Below, one piece after another: positions 25,356 through 34,252 of a stretch of 64,000 nucleotides of DNA. Within the stretch, counting starts at the first letter, position 1, and each line of letters opens with the position of its first letter. Location: contig NZ_KB851218.1 of assembly GCF_000368265.1 (NCBI RefSeq), forward strand, positions 372,001-436,000, written 5' to 3'. This DNA is from Acinetobacter brisouisimilis (GTDB lineage Bacteria; Pseudomonadota; Gammaproteobacteria; Pseudomonadales; Moraxellaceae). Position numbers and translations under genes: made by a program. The notes beneath the pieces are model-generated. The model was not told the origin of the DNA and made no database searches. It worked only from the letters and a program-made list of their open reading frames with translations.

Positions 25356-25520
25356 ATGGCAACACATCAGGCTGTTTATGTGAATACCGCTCAAAGCGGT
25401 CGCCATTTTAGTGGTCTCAGTCTTCGTGACCCAAAGATCATTTTTTTCAATAAAAGGGAAAATTGGTATCAGCCATTGATCAGGCTGATCCAATACGGCT
25501 GTCAGGGCTACATTTCTTAG
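25356..25520 (+). CDS. Conserved leader ORF 1 (MATHQAVYV family)
   Basis: 54 residues, ATG at 25356 with TAAGGA 7-9 bases upstream, stop TAG at 25518. It begins MATHQAVYVNTAQSGRH; a homologous frame before the second permease (27876-28064) begins MATHQAVYVHAATSGRH, and the surrounding bases including the ribosome-binding site are nearly identical. It lies in the ~450-base leader between the operator and the permease start, 141 bases before the latter. It could be a regulatory leader peptide or a true small protein. This copy ends earlier than its relative. I know of no named family. Confidence 0.6.
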   Translation: MATHQAVYVNTAQSGRHFSGLSLRDPKIIFFNKRENWYQPLIRLIQYGCQGYIS

Positions 25521-25661
25521 CGTATTCAGCACATCTAAAAGTAATCCTTTTCGTCTTACTTGCAGAGTAGCTCGGCTTGTCCTTGCTGCGGAAGGTGCAC
25601 GCTTTTTTCAGGCATTGCGCGTTCAATTAGATTCATTTTTTCTTTTTTGTGAAGGTTTTTT

Positions 25662-27089
25662 ATGACGCAGACCCATGAGAGCAACTCCTCCTCTCAAGAT
25701 TTAAAACACGGACTTAAGTCACGTCATCTTACAATGATCTCAATTGCAGGTGTGATTGGAGGGTCATTATTTATAGGTTCAGGAAGTGTCATTTACTCTA
25801 CTGGTCCAGCCGCAATTTTAGCTTATGGATTGGGTGGATTACTGATTCTGTTTATTATGCGCATGCTGGGTGAGATGGCTGTTCTCAACCCAGATAGTGG
25901 TTCATTTTCCACCTATGCTGACCGCGCAATTGGGCGTTGGGCTGGCTTTACCATTGGCTGGTTGTATTGGTGCTCTTGGGCATTACTCATGGGCTGGGAA
26001 GCTTATGTTGCGGGTAAAATTTTAAATAGCTGGTTTCCGCTGATTCCAATCTGGATCTATATGCTCGCGGTCATCACTACGTTAGTCCTCGTGAACCTGC
26101 AAAACGTGAAAAATTACGGTGAATTTGAGTTCTGGTTTGCTCTAATCAAAGTGATCGCCATTATTATTTTCCTGGTGATTGGTAGTTTAGCCATTTTACA
26201 TCTCTGGCCGTGGGCTACACCGACGGCTCAGGGCTTTACTAACCTCACGTCTCAAGGCTTTATGCCAAATGGTTTTTCATCCATCATCACGGCTTTACTT
26301 GGGGTAATGTTTGCCTATATCGGTGCGGAAATTGTCACGGTTGCTGCGGCTGAATCGGATAACCCTGCACGAGAAATTCGTAAAGCATCCAATTCGATTG
26401 TTTGGCGAATCATGCTGTTTTATGTTGGCTCAATGTTCATTACTGTGTGCCTAATTCCACACAACAATCCACTTTTAAAAGATGCAACTTGGGGAACATA
26501 CAGTGTGACTTTAACGGCGCTGGGCGTACCTGAAGCGCGTCACATTGTGAACTTTGTGGTACTCACTTCGGTATGTAGCTGCTTTAACTCGGCACTCTAC
26601 ACCTGCTCGCGCATGTTGTTCTCTCTGTCAAAACGTGGTGATGCACCAAAAAGTTTTGGTTCAATCAACAGTAAAGGTAGCCCTTGGATGGGTGTCTTAG
26701 TCTCTTGTAGCTTTGCCGTATTTGCTGCCATTTTGACTGCAACGGGTAGTATGGATGTCTATGATATTTTCATGCTCGCAACAGGTACAGCAGCACTGTA
26801 TGTTTATCTCACCATTGCCTGCTCACAACTTCGCTTACGCAAAAAACTTGAAGCAGAAGGTCAAAAAATTGACTTTAAAATGTGGCTTTTCCCTGGCTTA
26901 ACCTATGCTGTGATTTTCACCATCGTCGGTGCCATTATTATGATGCTGATTGAAGGCACTTACTTCAAAGAAGTCATCTACACCTCAGGTTTAGCGCTGT
27001 TTATTGTCATTCTTGGTTTATGTGCTCAGAAATTTAACTGGGGTAAAGAACAACAACCCGAACTCGATCAAGAAAAAATACCAGGTTAA
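25662..27089 (+). CDS. Amino acid permease, APC superfamily, GABA-permease-like (first copy)
   Basis: 475 residues with about 12 membrane helices. The N-terminal AAT-family signature is clear: GLKSRHLTMISIAGVIGGSL, 'GSVIYSTGPAAILAYGLGG', 'RMLGEMAVLNPDSGSFSTYA'. The family couples amino acid uptake to protons; GabP is the closest relative that the context suggests. GAAGG lies before ATG. A GabR-type operator and a conserved leader ORF precede it. It is a paralogue of the permease at 28150-29541, so the pair may differ in substrate (for example GABA versus another omega-amino acid). Confidence 0.88.
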   Translation: MTQTHESNSSSQDLKHGLKSRHLTMISIAGVIGGSLFIGSGSVIYSTGPAAILAYGLGGLLILFIMRMLGEMAVLNPDSGSFSTYADRAIGRWAGFTIGWLYWCSWALLMGWEAYVAGKILNSWFPLIPIWIYMLAVITTLVLVNLQNVKNYGEFEFWFALIKVIAIIIFLVIGSLAILHLWPWATPTAQGFTNLTSQGFMPNGFSSIITALLGVMFAYIGAEIVTVAAAESDNPAREIRKASNSIVWRIMLFYVGSMFITVCLIPHNNPLLKDATWGTYSVTLTALGVPEARHIVNFVVLTSVCSCFNSALYTCSRMLFSLSKRGDAPKSFGSINSKGSPWMGVLVSCSFAVFAAILTATGSMDVYDIFMLATGTAALYVYLTIACSQLRLRKKLEAEGQKIDFKMWLFPGLTYAVIFTIVGAIIMMLIEGTYFKEVIYTSGLALFIVILGLCAQKFNWGKEQQPELDQEKIPG

Positions 27090-27109
27090 ATCCATCACTG
27101 ATGCTACCG

Positions 27110-27136
27110 AAAAACCCACCCTGTGTGGGTTTTTTT
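27110..27136 (+). terminator. Terminator after the first permease
   Basis: Stem AAAACCCAC / GTGGGTTTT with a 5-base loop and a T run, 21 bases after the permease stop. Confidence 0.85.
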
Positions 27137-27671
27137 ATTGATCGGTCATGCTGTTCTGGCCAATTTAGCAATCTTGTTTAAAGATTATTTTTCATGATTG
27201 TTATATTTACAACTCAGTCGCTCTAGTGTGTTCGGAATTGAAATCAAAAGAGAAATATTTCTCTCAAATATGCTTCACCAATATCAGCCTCAAAGCCACC
27301 TCATCAGACAGCTAAATACTCTTGTCATGATCTATATTTTTGCAATTGCTATTTTAATATTTCGCATCTCTTGGCCAAATAGAGAGATTTGAATCGCTTA
27401 TTTTATATATTCCTAAAAATCCCAAGCCATAATTGCCAAAAAGTGATTTTGGTTGACGGGCAAATGTCATATTTCTGCAAAAAAAATTTCGTATTTTGAA
27501 ATCTATTTTTATTCGATTTTTACAGATAATTAAATACACAAGATTGTATGATCGGTTCTATATATTCACATGAAAAATATAAGAATAAAAAAAACCATTT
27601 GATAAAAATATGCGATAAATATCACATTTTATTTAAGATAAGTTACTCATTTTTCAATTAAATTACACAAT
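27137..27671. other. AT-rich gap between the two permease units
   Basis: More than 500 bases of A/T-rich sequence with no supported gene. Frames in it lack ribosome-binding sites and family likeness. The second GabR-type operator begins at its right end. Confidence 0.5.
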
Positions 27672-27702
27672 TGGCTCTTTCCGCATATCAGGAAATGGCT
27701 CT
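27672..27702 (+). promoter_or_regulatory. GabR/MocR-type operator, copy 2 (second permease)
   Basis: TGGCTCT at 27672-27678 and 27696-27702, again with 24-bp period. The 30-base block identical to that of copy 1 follows at 27726-27755, with exactly the same spacing from the half-sites. Confidence 0.7.
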
Positions 27703-27875
27703 CGTTTATTAGTTGGCGACCCATCAAATTAAAGTTACTGGAAGTATGCATACACAAATGGTGTTGTTTACCAGATTGCTTTTTTCTCCATGCAATCTGG
27801 TGACAACTCAAGAAATTTGTAGGGCATTTGTATTTGATTGTGCAATGCCCTAAGTCATGAATTAAGGAAAATCAT

Positions 27876-28064
27876 ATGGCAACACATCAAGCTGTTTATG
27901 TGCATGCCGCCACAAGTGGTCGCCATCACATCGCTTTTCAAAGTCATTATCAGACAGCTTATTTTTCACAGTATGGGGGCATTGGTTTTGTTACCAATGC
28001 AGTTGCGATGCCTGATTTGGGCAAAGCACATTTATGCTCTCCTTTTTCCTTGCAGAGTAGTTAG
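27876..28064 (+). CDS. Conserved leader ORF 2 (MATHQAVYV family)
   Basis: 62 residues from ATG at 27876 (TAAGGA upstream) to TAG at 28062. The start is nearly identical to the ORF at 25356-25520, and similarity continues further (SHYQTAYFSQYGGIG here, NWYQPLIRLIQYGCQG there). No signal peptide or membrane helix; His, Gln, Tyr and Ser are common. Its stop is 85 bases before the permease ATG. In between, CCCAT...ATGGG encloses TGCC-TTCG-GGCA (about 28084-28107), a stable UUCG hairpin. Role unknown; a leader peptide controlling the permease is one possibility. Confidence 0.65.
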   Translation: MATHQAVYVHAATSGRHHIAFQSHYQTAYFSQYGGIGFVTNAVAMPDLGKAHLCSPFSLQSS

Positions 28065-28149
28065 GTTCGTCCCTGCTGCGTAACCCATAGTGCCTTCGGG
28101 CAAATGGGCGTTCGATATAAATCCATTTTTTCTTTTTTGAAGGTTTTTT

Positions 28150-29541
28150 ATGACGCAAGCAAATCAAGCCTCACTCTCTCAAGGCTTAAAAAACCGCCAT
28201 GTCACCATGCTGTCTATTGCAGGTGCCATCGGTGCAGGTTTATTTGTCGGTTCAGGACATGCCATTGCTTCCGCAGGTCCTGCAGCTATTTTGGCTTATT
28301 TCATCGCAGGGACACTGGTGGTTCTGGTCATGCGTATGCTCGGTGAAATGGCTGTTTCACAGCCCGACAGTGGTTCGTTTTCAACCTATGCCGATCGTTC
28401 AATTGGTAAATGGGCTGGGTTTACCATTGGCTGGTTGTACTGGTGGTTCTGGGTCTTGGTCATTCCATTTGAAGCCAATGCCGCAGCCGCGATTATTAAC
28501 TCTTGGATTCCTGGCGCACCGATCTGGTTGCTCGCCTTCCTGATTACCGCCGCACTGACTGTAACTAACCTATTTAGCGTAAAAAATTACGGTGAATTCG
28601 AGTTCTGGTTTGCATTAATCAAAGTAGTGTCGATTATCGCGTTCATTATTTTTGGTTGTGCTGCTGTGTTTGGTTTCTCTCCGAACCCAGAAGTCAGCGG
28701 GGTTAAACACCTATGGGATCATGGTGGTTTTATGCCAAATGGTTGGGGGCCAGTCTTGGCTGCGTTACTAACCACCATGTTCTCATTTATGGGTTCTGAA
28801 ATTGTCACGATTGCTGCAAGTGAGTCAAAAGACCCTGAACATCAAATTACCAAAGCAACCAACTCGGTCATTTGGCGTATTGCATTGTTCTATATCGTGT
28901 CAATCTTCCTTGTAATTGCACTTGTGCCTTGGAATGATCCTAACTTACCAAGTATGGGATCATATCAAACTGTATTGTCTGTATTGCACGTCCCACATGC
29001 AAAACTGATGGTTGATATCGTGGTATTGACCTCTGTAGCTAGCTGTTTGAACTCGGCACTCTATACCGCTTCACGTATGGTGTACTCTTTAGGAGTACGT
29101 GGCGATGCGCCTTCGTTTACCAAAAAAGTAAACTCGCAACATACACCTGTATATGCGGTTTTACTGTCAACAGCAGTTGCGTTTATCTGTACTTTTGCCA
29201 ACTATGCTGCACCAAAAGCCGTCTTTAACTTCCTGCTTGACAGCTCTGGTGCGATTGCGTTGCTAGTTTATCTGGTGATTGCATTCTCGCAATTGGCAAT
29301 GCGCAAAAAACTGGTGGCTGAAGGTAAACAGCTCACCATGAAAATGTGGTGCTTCCCGTACCTGACTTGGGCAGTGATTGTCTTTATCATCGCGGCACTT
29401 GTGACCATGGCATTTGATCCAGCGCATACACATGAAATCACTTCAACGGCGATTCTCAGTGTGTTCGTGGTCATCTCTGGTTTGATTGTGACCAAACGCC
29501 GTAGTGAAAAAGCACCTTCTGCCATAGCAGAAAGCAAATAA
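28150..29541 (+). CDS. gabP: GABA permease, APC superfamily (second copy)
   Basis: 463 residues, 12 predicted membrane helices, close to E. coli GabP in length. Family blocks: GLKNRHVTMLSIAGAIGAGL, 'GSGHAIASAGPAAILAY', 'VTNLFSVKNYGEFEFWFALI' and 'SCLNSALYTASRMVYSLG'. It should import GABA or a related amino acid with protons. Convergent with the GabR-like gene and close to gabTD. It has its own operator, leader ORF and ribosome-binding site (GAAGG). Confidence 0.88.
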   Translation: MTQANQASLSQGLKNRHVTMLSIAGAIGAGLFVGSGHAIASAGPAAILAYFIAGTLVVLVMRMLGEMAVSQPDSGSFSTYADRSIGKWAGFTIGWLYWWFWVLVIPFEANAAAAIINSWIPGAPIWLLAFLITAALTVTNLFSVKNYGEFEFWFALIKVVSIIAFIIFGCAAVFGFSPNPEVSGVKHLWDHGGFMPNGWGPVLAALLTTMFSFMGSEIVTIAASESKDPEHQITKATNSVIWRIALFYIVSIFLVIALVPWNDPNLPSMGSYQTVLSVLHVPHAKLMVDIVVLTSVASCLNSALYTASRMVYSLGVRGDAPSFTKKVNSQHTPVYAVLLSTAVAFICTFANYAAPKAVFNFLLDSSGAIALLVYLVIAFSQLAMRKKLVAEGKQLTMKMWCFPYLTWAVIVFIIAALVTMAFDPAHTHEITSTAILSVFVVISGLIVTKRRSEKAPSAIAESK

Positions 29542-29734
29542 TCAAATTCAATACAGGCATATGCGTATGCCCGTATTCACAGGTTGATGCTGAAGAAAAA
29601 GTAAATTGGTCAGGTTATTTAGATTACTGTGTCTGGCATGGACATACTAATACTACTCTCCCAAATCCCTGACTTTGTGAACGCTAACACAATTTACTTT
29701 TTCGACAGCATCACGTTGGTCTAGCGACCAAAGG

Positions 29735-29769
29735 AAACAAGGAGATTTGGCGATCTCCTTGTTTTTTTT
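29735..29769. terminator. Bidirectional terminator between gabP and gabR
   Basis: Stem CAAGGAGAT (29738-29746) / ATCTCCTTG (29753-29761), 6-base loop, then an eight-T run. It separates the convergent permease and regulator genes. Confidence 0.88.
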
Positions 29770-29780
29770 ATTGGTGAATT

Positions 29781-31283
29781 TTAATTCAGTGTTGGCACAC
29801 CCGCTTCACGCAAGCACTGCAACAGCACTCCAAATGCCATCACCATATCTTTTTCATCGACACAGGCAAAACCCATCAACAAACCACGCTGTGCACGCGC
29901 ATGCGACTGCATATAGTATTGTGACAATGGACGCACCTTCACTCCACGTTCTAGTGCCTTGGCGGCAATCGCCACATCATCACAGTAGGTTGGCAGTTTC
30001 ATCACTAAATGCAACCCTGAAGCTTCATCGTATTCATGTAAAAAATCTTTGCCCAAATACCGGTAAATCAGATCAATCAGGAAAGAACGGCGCTTGCCGT
30101 AGAGTAAGCGCATACGGCGAATATGTGCTTCATAGTGCCCTTCGCGAATAAACTCTGCCAATGCCTTTTGCACCAGTAAATGCCCGCCGCGATACAGCTC
30201 GGCTGCAACAATACGTAGCGGTGAGAACAATGGTTTTGGCACCACCAGATAACCAATACGCAGCGCTGGGTAAATGGTTTTACTAAAGGTTCCCATATAA
30301 ATCACAGGTGCTTCGGGTTCTAACCCTTGCAAAGATGGGTATGGCTGTCCTGAAAAACGGAACTCACTGTCGTAGTCATCTTCAATAATCCAGCTGCCAT
30401 GCTGACGTGCGATATTTAATAATTGTTTACGACGTGCCAGACTCAAATGTGAACCGAGCGGATATTGATGCGAAGGCGTGACAAAAATCAGTTTAGGCGC
30501 TTGTTTTGGGTTATCTTCTGGAATAATGCCTTCAATATCGACAGGCATAGGACGCAAATGCAGCCCGTTAATCCGCAAAGTATTGCGCATGCCCCAATAG
30601 GCAGGATCTTCAATCCAGACATGATCACCAATATCACTCAGCGCCCGTGACACCAAATCTATGCCTTGGTGAATGCCTTCAGTAATAATAATCTGATCGA
30701 CATCACATTGGACTGAACGTGCTACACGCAAATAATCTGCCAAGGCACTGCGCAGCTCGACACAACCACCCGCATTACTATAAATCAGACGATTAATGTC
30801 TGGTTCACGGCTTAAACGCGCCTGAATTCGACTAAAAATATGATGAGGAAATTCAGTGACATCAGGTGCACCAGGCACAAAAGCACCCCACTGATGTGGT
30901 GATGCGGCGGCATAACCCATCAGGCTTGCCCCACGATTCGACAACGTATAATCACGTCGTAGTGGTTGTTGCAAATGTGGCTGAGCTTTCTTTTTCTGAC
31001 TATTTAAAAATGCTTCAGGCAATTTCTCGGCAACCCATGTGCCATGCCCTGTACGCGCTTCAACATAACCTTCCGCTTGCAGCTGTTCATAAGCCGTCAG
31101 TACAGTATTTCGGGATACATGAATTTCACCTGCCAGATCACGCGATGCAGGTAATCGAGTCTTCGGTTGTAATACGCCTTCCACAATGGCACTACGCAAG
31201 CAACGAAATAACCGTTGATGTAGCGTACCCTCGGCGTCTTGTTGTAATCGTTGCAACAAATGATCTCCAAGCAGGCTACGCAA
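29781..31283 (-). CDS. gabR: MocR/GabR-family regulator (GntR HTH + PLP aminotransferase fold)
   Basis: 500 residues. Residues ~18-86 form a GntR winged helix ('LPASRDLAGEIHVSRNTVLT'), and the rest is a type I PLP aminotransferase fold with the PLP lysine K335 in MGTFSKTIYPALRIGY and D303-D305 region 'EDDYDSEFRF'. GabR-type proteins sense GABA through PLP and activate gabT/gabD while repressing themselves. The start is TTG at 31283, with AAGGAG 8 bases upstream; this ribosome-binding site overlaps the first half-site of the shared operator. It is divergent from gabT, 153 bases apart. Confidence 0.88.
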   Translation of the reverse strand: MRSLLGDHLLQRLQQDAEGTLHQRLFRCLRSAIVEGVLQPKTRLPASRDLAGEIHVSRNTVLTAYEQLQAEGYVEARTGHGTWVAEKLPEAFLNSQKKKAQPHLQQPLRRDYTLSNRGASLMGYAAASPHQWGAFVPGAPDVTEFPHHIFSRIQARLSREPDINRLIYSNAGGCVELRSALADYLRVARSVQCDVDQIIITEGIHQGIDLVSRALSDIGDHVWIEDPAYWGMRNTLRINGLHLRPMPVDIEGIIPEDNPKQAPKLIFVTPSHQYPLGSHLSLARRKQLLNIARQHGSWIIEDDYDSEFRFSGQPYPSLQGLEPEAPVIYMGTFSKTIYPALRIGYLVVPKPLFSPLRIVAAELYRGGHLLVQKALAEFIREGHYEAHIRRMRLLYGKRRSFLIDLIYRYLGKDFLHEYDEASGLHLVMKLPTYCDDVAIAAKALERGVKVRPLSQYYMQSHARAQRGLLMGFACVDEKDMVMAFGVLLQCLREAGVPTLN

Positions 31284-31284
31284 T

Positions 31285-31315
31285 TGGCTCTCTCCTTCTG
31301 TATTAAAGTGGCTCT
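31285..31315 (+). promoter_or_regulatory. GabR/MocR-type operator, copy 3 (gabR/gabT intergenic)
   Basis: TGGCTCT at 31285-31291 and 31309-31315, 24-bp period as in copies 1 and 2. AAATTATAG begins 30 bases after the second half-site (31339), the same spacing as AAATTAAAG before the permeases; TTATAG at 31342 is a candidate -10. The first half-site covers the gabR Shine-Dalgarno and touches its TTG start, which would allow autorepression. Confidence 0.7.
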
Positions 31316-31436
31316 CGTTAGTTGCCGCCTAAAGCGCGAAATTATAGCGATACACAGTGATTGTAAACCATCATAATCCATGATGATGCTATACATACGT
31401 ACAAGCTGTAACCGATGACAAAAATGAGGGATTAAC

Positions 31437-32726
31437 ATGAGCGATAAACATACTGCACTGAACGAGCGCAAACAGCAAGCAACACCACGTGGCGTAGGTG
31501 TAATGTGTCAGTGGTATGCAGAAAAAGCTGAAAACTCAACTCTTTGGGATGCTGAAGGCAACCAATTTATCGACTTCGCTGGTGGTATTGCAGTATTGAA
31601 TACTGGTCACCGTCACCCGAAAGTGATTGCTGCTGTAACTGAACAGTTGACTAAATTCACGCACACTGCTTACCAAGTTGTTCCTTACGAAAGTTATGTG
31701 GCTTTGGCTGAACGTATTAACGAACGTGCGCCAATCGCAGGCCCTGCAAAAACAACCTTCTTCTCTACAGGTGCAGAAGCTGTAGAAAATGCAGTAAAAA
31801 TTGCACGCGCTTACACAGGTCGTCACGGCATCATTACTTTTGGTAACGGTTTCCACGGTCGTTCTTTCATGACTATGGCAATGACAGGTAAAACTGCACC
31901 TTACAAACGTGACTTCGGTGTTATGCCTGCTGGCGTATTCCACGCACGTTACCCAGTTCCTGCAAAAGGCGTGTCAATTGAAGACGCGATCGAAAGCATT
32001 GAAAACATTTTCAGTGAAGACGTTGCAGCACATGACGTTGCAGCAATCGTGCTTGAACCCGTTCAAGGTGAAGGCGGTTTCAACGTTGTTCCTGCTGAAT
32101 TCTTAAAACGCCTTCGCGCACTTTGCGACAAACACGGTATCTTGTTAGTTGCTGACGAAGTTCAGTCTGGTTTTGCACGTACTGGTAAATTGTTCGCAAT
32201 GAACTACTTTGAAACTAAAGCAGACTTGATCACTATGGCGAAAAGCTTAGGTGGCGGCTTCCCGATCTCAGGCGTTGTAGGCCGTGCCGAAGTCATGGAC
32301 GCTCCAAACCCAGGTGGTTTAGGTGGTACTTATGCAGGTAGCCCAATTGCCGTTGCTGCAGCTCATGCCGTGATCGACGTCATCGAAGGTGAAAACCTGT
32401 GCGAACGTGCCAATGAATTGGGTGCTGAGCTTGTTGCAACTTTAGAAAGCATCAAAGCAGCATCTGGCGACGTTGTTACTCATATCCGTGCCTTAGGTTC
32501 TATGGTTGCTGTTGAACTTGAAACTGCTGAACAAGCAAAAACTGTACAACAATATGCAATGGACAACGGTCTATTGATCCTGACTTGTGGTAAATATGGT
32601 AACGTGATCCGTTTCTTGTATCCATTGACTATTCCTGTTGAACAATTCCGTCAAGGTCTAGACATCTTGAAACAAGGTTTTGCAACTTTAAATACCACAA
32701 CAAATTCTGCGGAGCAGTCTGCATGA
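31437..32726 (+). CDS. gabT: 4-aminobutyrate aminotransferase
   Basis: 429 residues, class III aminotransferase. PLP-binding Lys is K269 in ITMAKSLGGGFPIS; D240 of LLVADEVQSGFARTG contacts the PLP ring; 'STGAEAVENAVKIARAYTG' binds the phosphate. It transfers the amino group of GABA to 2-oxoglutarate, giving succinate semialdehyde and glutamate. GAGGG precedes ATG. Its stop overlaps the gabD ATG by four bases (ATGA), so the two are translationally coupled. Confidence 0.95.
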   Translation: MSDKHTALNERKQQATPRGVGVMCQWYAEKAENSTLWDAEGNQFIDFAGGIAVLNTGHRHPKVIAAVTEQLTKFTHTAYQVVPYESYVALAERINERAPIAGPAKTTFFSTGAEAVENAVKIARAYTGRHGIITFGNGFHGRSFMTMAMTGKTAPYKRDFGVMPAGVFHARYPVPAKGVSIEDAIESIENIFSEDVAAHDVAAIVLEPVQGEGGFNVVPAEFLKRLRALCDKHGILLVADEVQSGFARTGKLFAMNYFETKADLITMAKSLGGGFPISGVVGRAEVMDAPNPGGLGGTYAGSPIAVAAAHAVIDVIEGENLCERANELGAELVATLESIKAASGDVVTHIRALGSMVAVELETAEQAKTVQQYAMDNGLLILTCGKYGNVIRFLYPLTIPVEQFRQGLDILKQGFATLNTTTNSAEQSA

Positions 32727-34174
32727 TCCAAACTAACTTGCAGTATTTGCTAAAACACCCAGATATTACGTTTGAAGCGCCTGCTTCAGACGACTATATC
32801 GAAGTGAATGACGCTGCTACAGGTGAAACGCTGGCGTGGGTGAAAACCTACGACAGCGCAGCTGTTGAAGCAGCCATTTTACGTTCTGAAAAAGCACAGG
32901 CAGCTTGGAAAAAACAAACTGTGACTGCGCGTGCCGACGTATTGTGGGCATGGTACAACCTCATGCTGGCTCACAAAGAAGATTTGGCACAAATCTTAAC
33001 GGCTGAGCAAGGCAAACCACTGGCGGAAGCACGTGGCGAGATTGGTTACGCAGCTTCTTTCATTCGTTGGTTTGCTGAACAGGCACGTCGTATTGATGGT
33101 GAAGTTTTACCATCAGTGCAACCACAACAACGCTTACTTGTGATTAAACAAGGCATTGGTGTGACTGCGGCGATTACCCCTTGGAACTTCCCAGCGGCAA
33201 TGATCACCCGTAAAGCAGCGCCAGCGATTGCAGCAGGTTGTTCTATGTTGGTTAAACCAGCAGAACAAACCCCGCTAACAGCTTACGCACTTGAAGTGCT
33301 TGCACTACAAGCAGGCTTACCTGTTGATGTTCTCATTAACATCAGTGGTGATGCTGCAGAAGTCGGCAAAACTTTATGTGACAGCGACATCGTACGCAAA
33401 CTCAGCTTCACAGGTTCAACCCAAGTGGGTCGTATCCTGATGCAACAATGTGCACCAACCATCAAGAAACTTTCTCTTGAATTGGGCGGTAACGCACCTG
33501 TGCTGATTTTTGATGATGCGAATCTGGATCAAGCGGTTCAGGGCATCATGGCAAGCAAATATCGTAACAGCGGTCAAACTTGTGTCTGTGCAAACCGTAT
33601 TTATGTTCAGGACGGCATCTATGATGCATTGGCTGAACGTCTGGTTGAAACTGTGGCGAAACAGTTGAAAGTTGGTGACGGTCGTCACGAAGGTTCAACT
33701 CAAGGCCCGTTGATTGACGAAAAAGCAGTCGCTAAAGTTCAATCACACATTGATGATGCTGTAGCGAAAGGTGCGCAAATCCGCATCGGTGGTAAGCGTT
33801 CTGAGCTAGGTGCAACATTCTTTGAACCGACCGTGTTGACTGGCGTGACACAAGACATGAAAGTTGCCAAAGAAGAAACATTTGGTCCGCTTGCTCCACT
33901 GTTCCGCTTCAAAACTGAAGACGAAGCTGTGGCAATGGCAAACGACACTGAGTTCGGCTTGGCAGCGTACTTGTTCACTCAAAACACAGCACGTCAATGG
34001 CGTGTTGGCGAAGCACTCGAATACGGTATGGTCGGCATCAACACTGGTGCGATCTCCAATGAAATTGCACCATTTGGTGGTGTAAAACAATCAGGTCTTG
34101 GACGTGAAGGTTCGAAGTTCGGCATTGAAGAGTATCTCGAAATGAAATACTTGTGTGTTGATCTTTCTGAATAA
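32723..34174 (+). CDS. gabD: Succinate-semialdehyde dehydrogenase (NADP+)
   Basis: 483 residues, aldehyde dehydrogenase family. The general base E253 in LSLELGGNAP and the catalytic Cys C287 in RNSGQTCVCANR are present, as is 'ITPWNFPAAMITRKAAPA'. It oxidises succinate semialdehyde from GabT to succinate, feeding the TCA cycle. The CVC pair matches GabD, where the second Cys takes part in redox control. It overlaps gabT by four bases and is followed by a terminator. Confidence 0.95.
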   Translation: MIQTNLQYLLKHPDITFEAPASDDYIEVNDAATGETLAWVKTYDSAAVEAAILRSEKAQAAWKKQTVTARADVLWAWYNLMLAHKEDLAQILTAEQGKPLAEARGEIGYAASFIRWFAEQARRIDGEVLPSVQPQQRLLVIKQGIGVTAAITPWNFPAAMITRKAAPAIAAGCSMLVKPAEQTPLTAYALEVLALQAGLPVDVLINISGDAAEVGKTLCDSDIVRKLSFTGSTQVGRILMQQCAPTIKKLSLELGGNAPVLIFDDANLDQAVQGIMASKYRNSGQTCVCANRIYVQDGIYDALAERLVETVAKQLKVGDGRHEGSTQGPLIDEKAVAKVQSHIDDAVAKGAQIRIGGKRSELGATFFEPTVLTGVTQDMKVAKEETFGPLAPLFRFKTEDEAVAMANDTEFGLAAYLFTQNTARQWRVGEALEYGMVGINTGAISNEIAPFGGVKQSGLGREGSKFGIEEYLEMKYLCVDLSE

Positions 34175-34192
34175 TCATTCAGACAACCCATT

Positions 34193-34229
34193 AAAAAACC
34201 AGTCTCGCCCATTCGATGACTGGTTTTTT
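34193..34229. terminator. Bidirectional terminator after gabD
   Basis: A 12-bp stem AAAAAACCAGTC / GACTGGTTTTTT with a 13-base loop, between gabD and the convergent transporter gene. Confidence 0.88.
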
Positions 34230-34252
34230 AATGCCTGCTGTTTCACTCAGTT

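Noticed and set aside
27198-27392. A 64-codon plus-strand frame between the two permease units
   Set aside because: No ribosome-binding site, no counterpart before the first permease, and AT-rich sequence makes chance frames likely.
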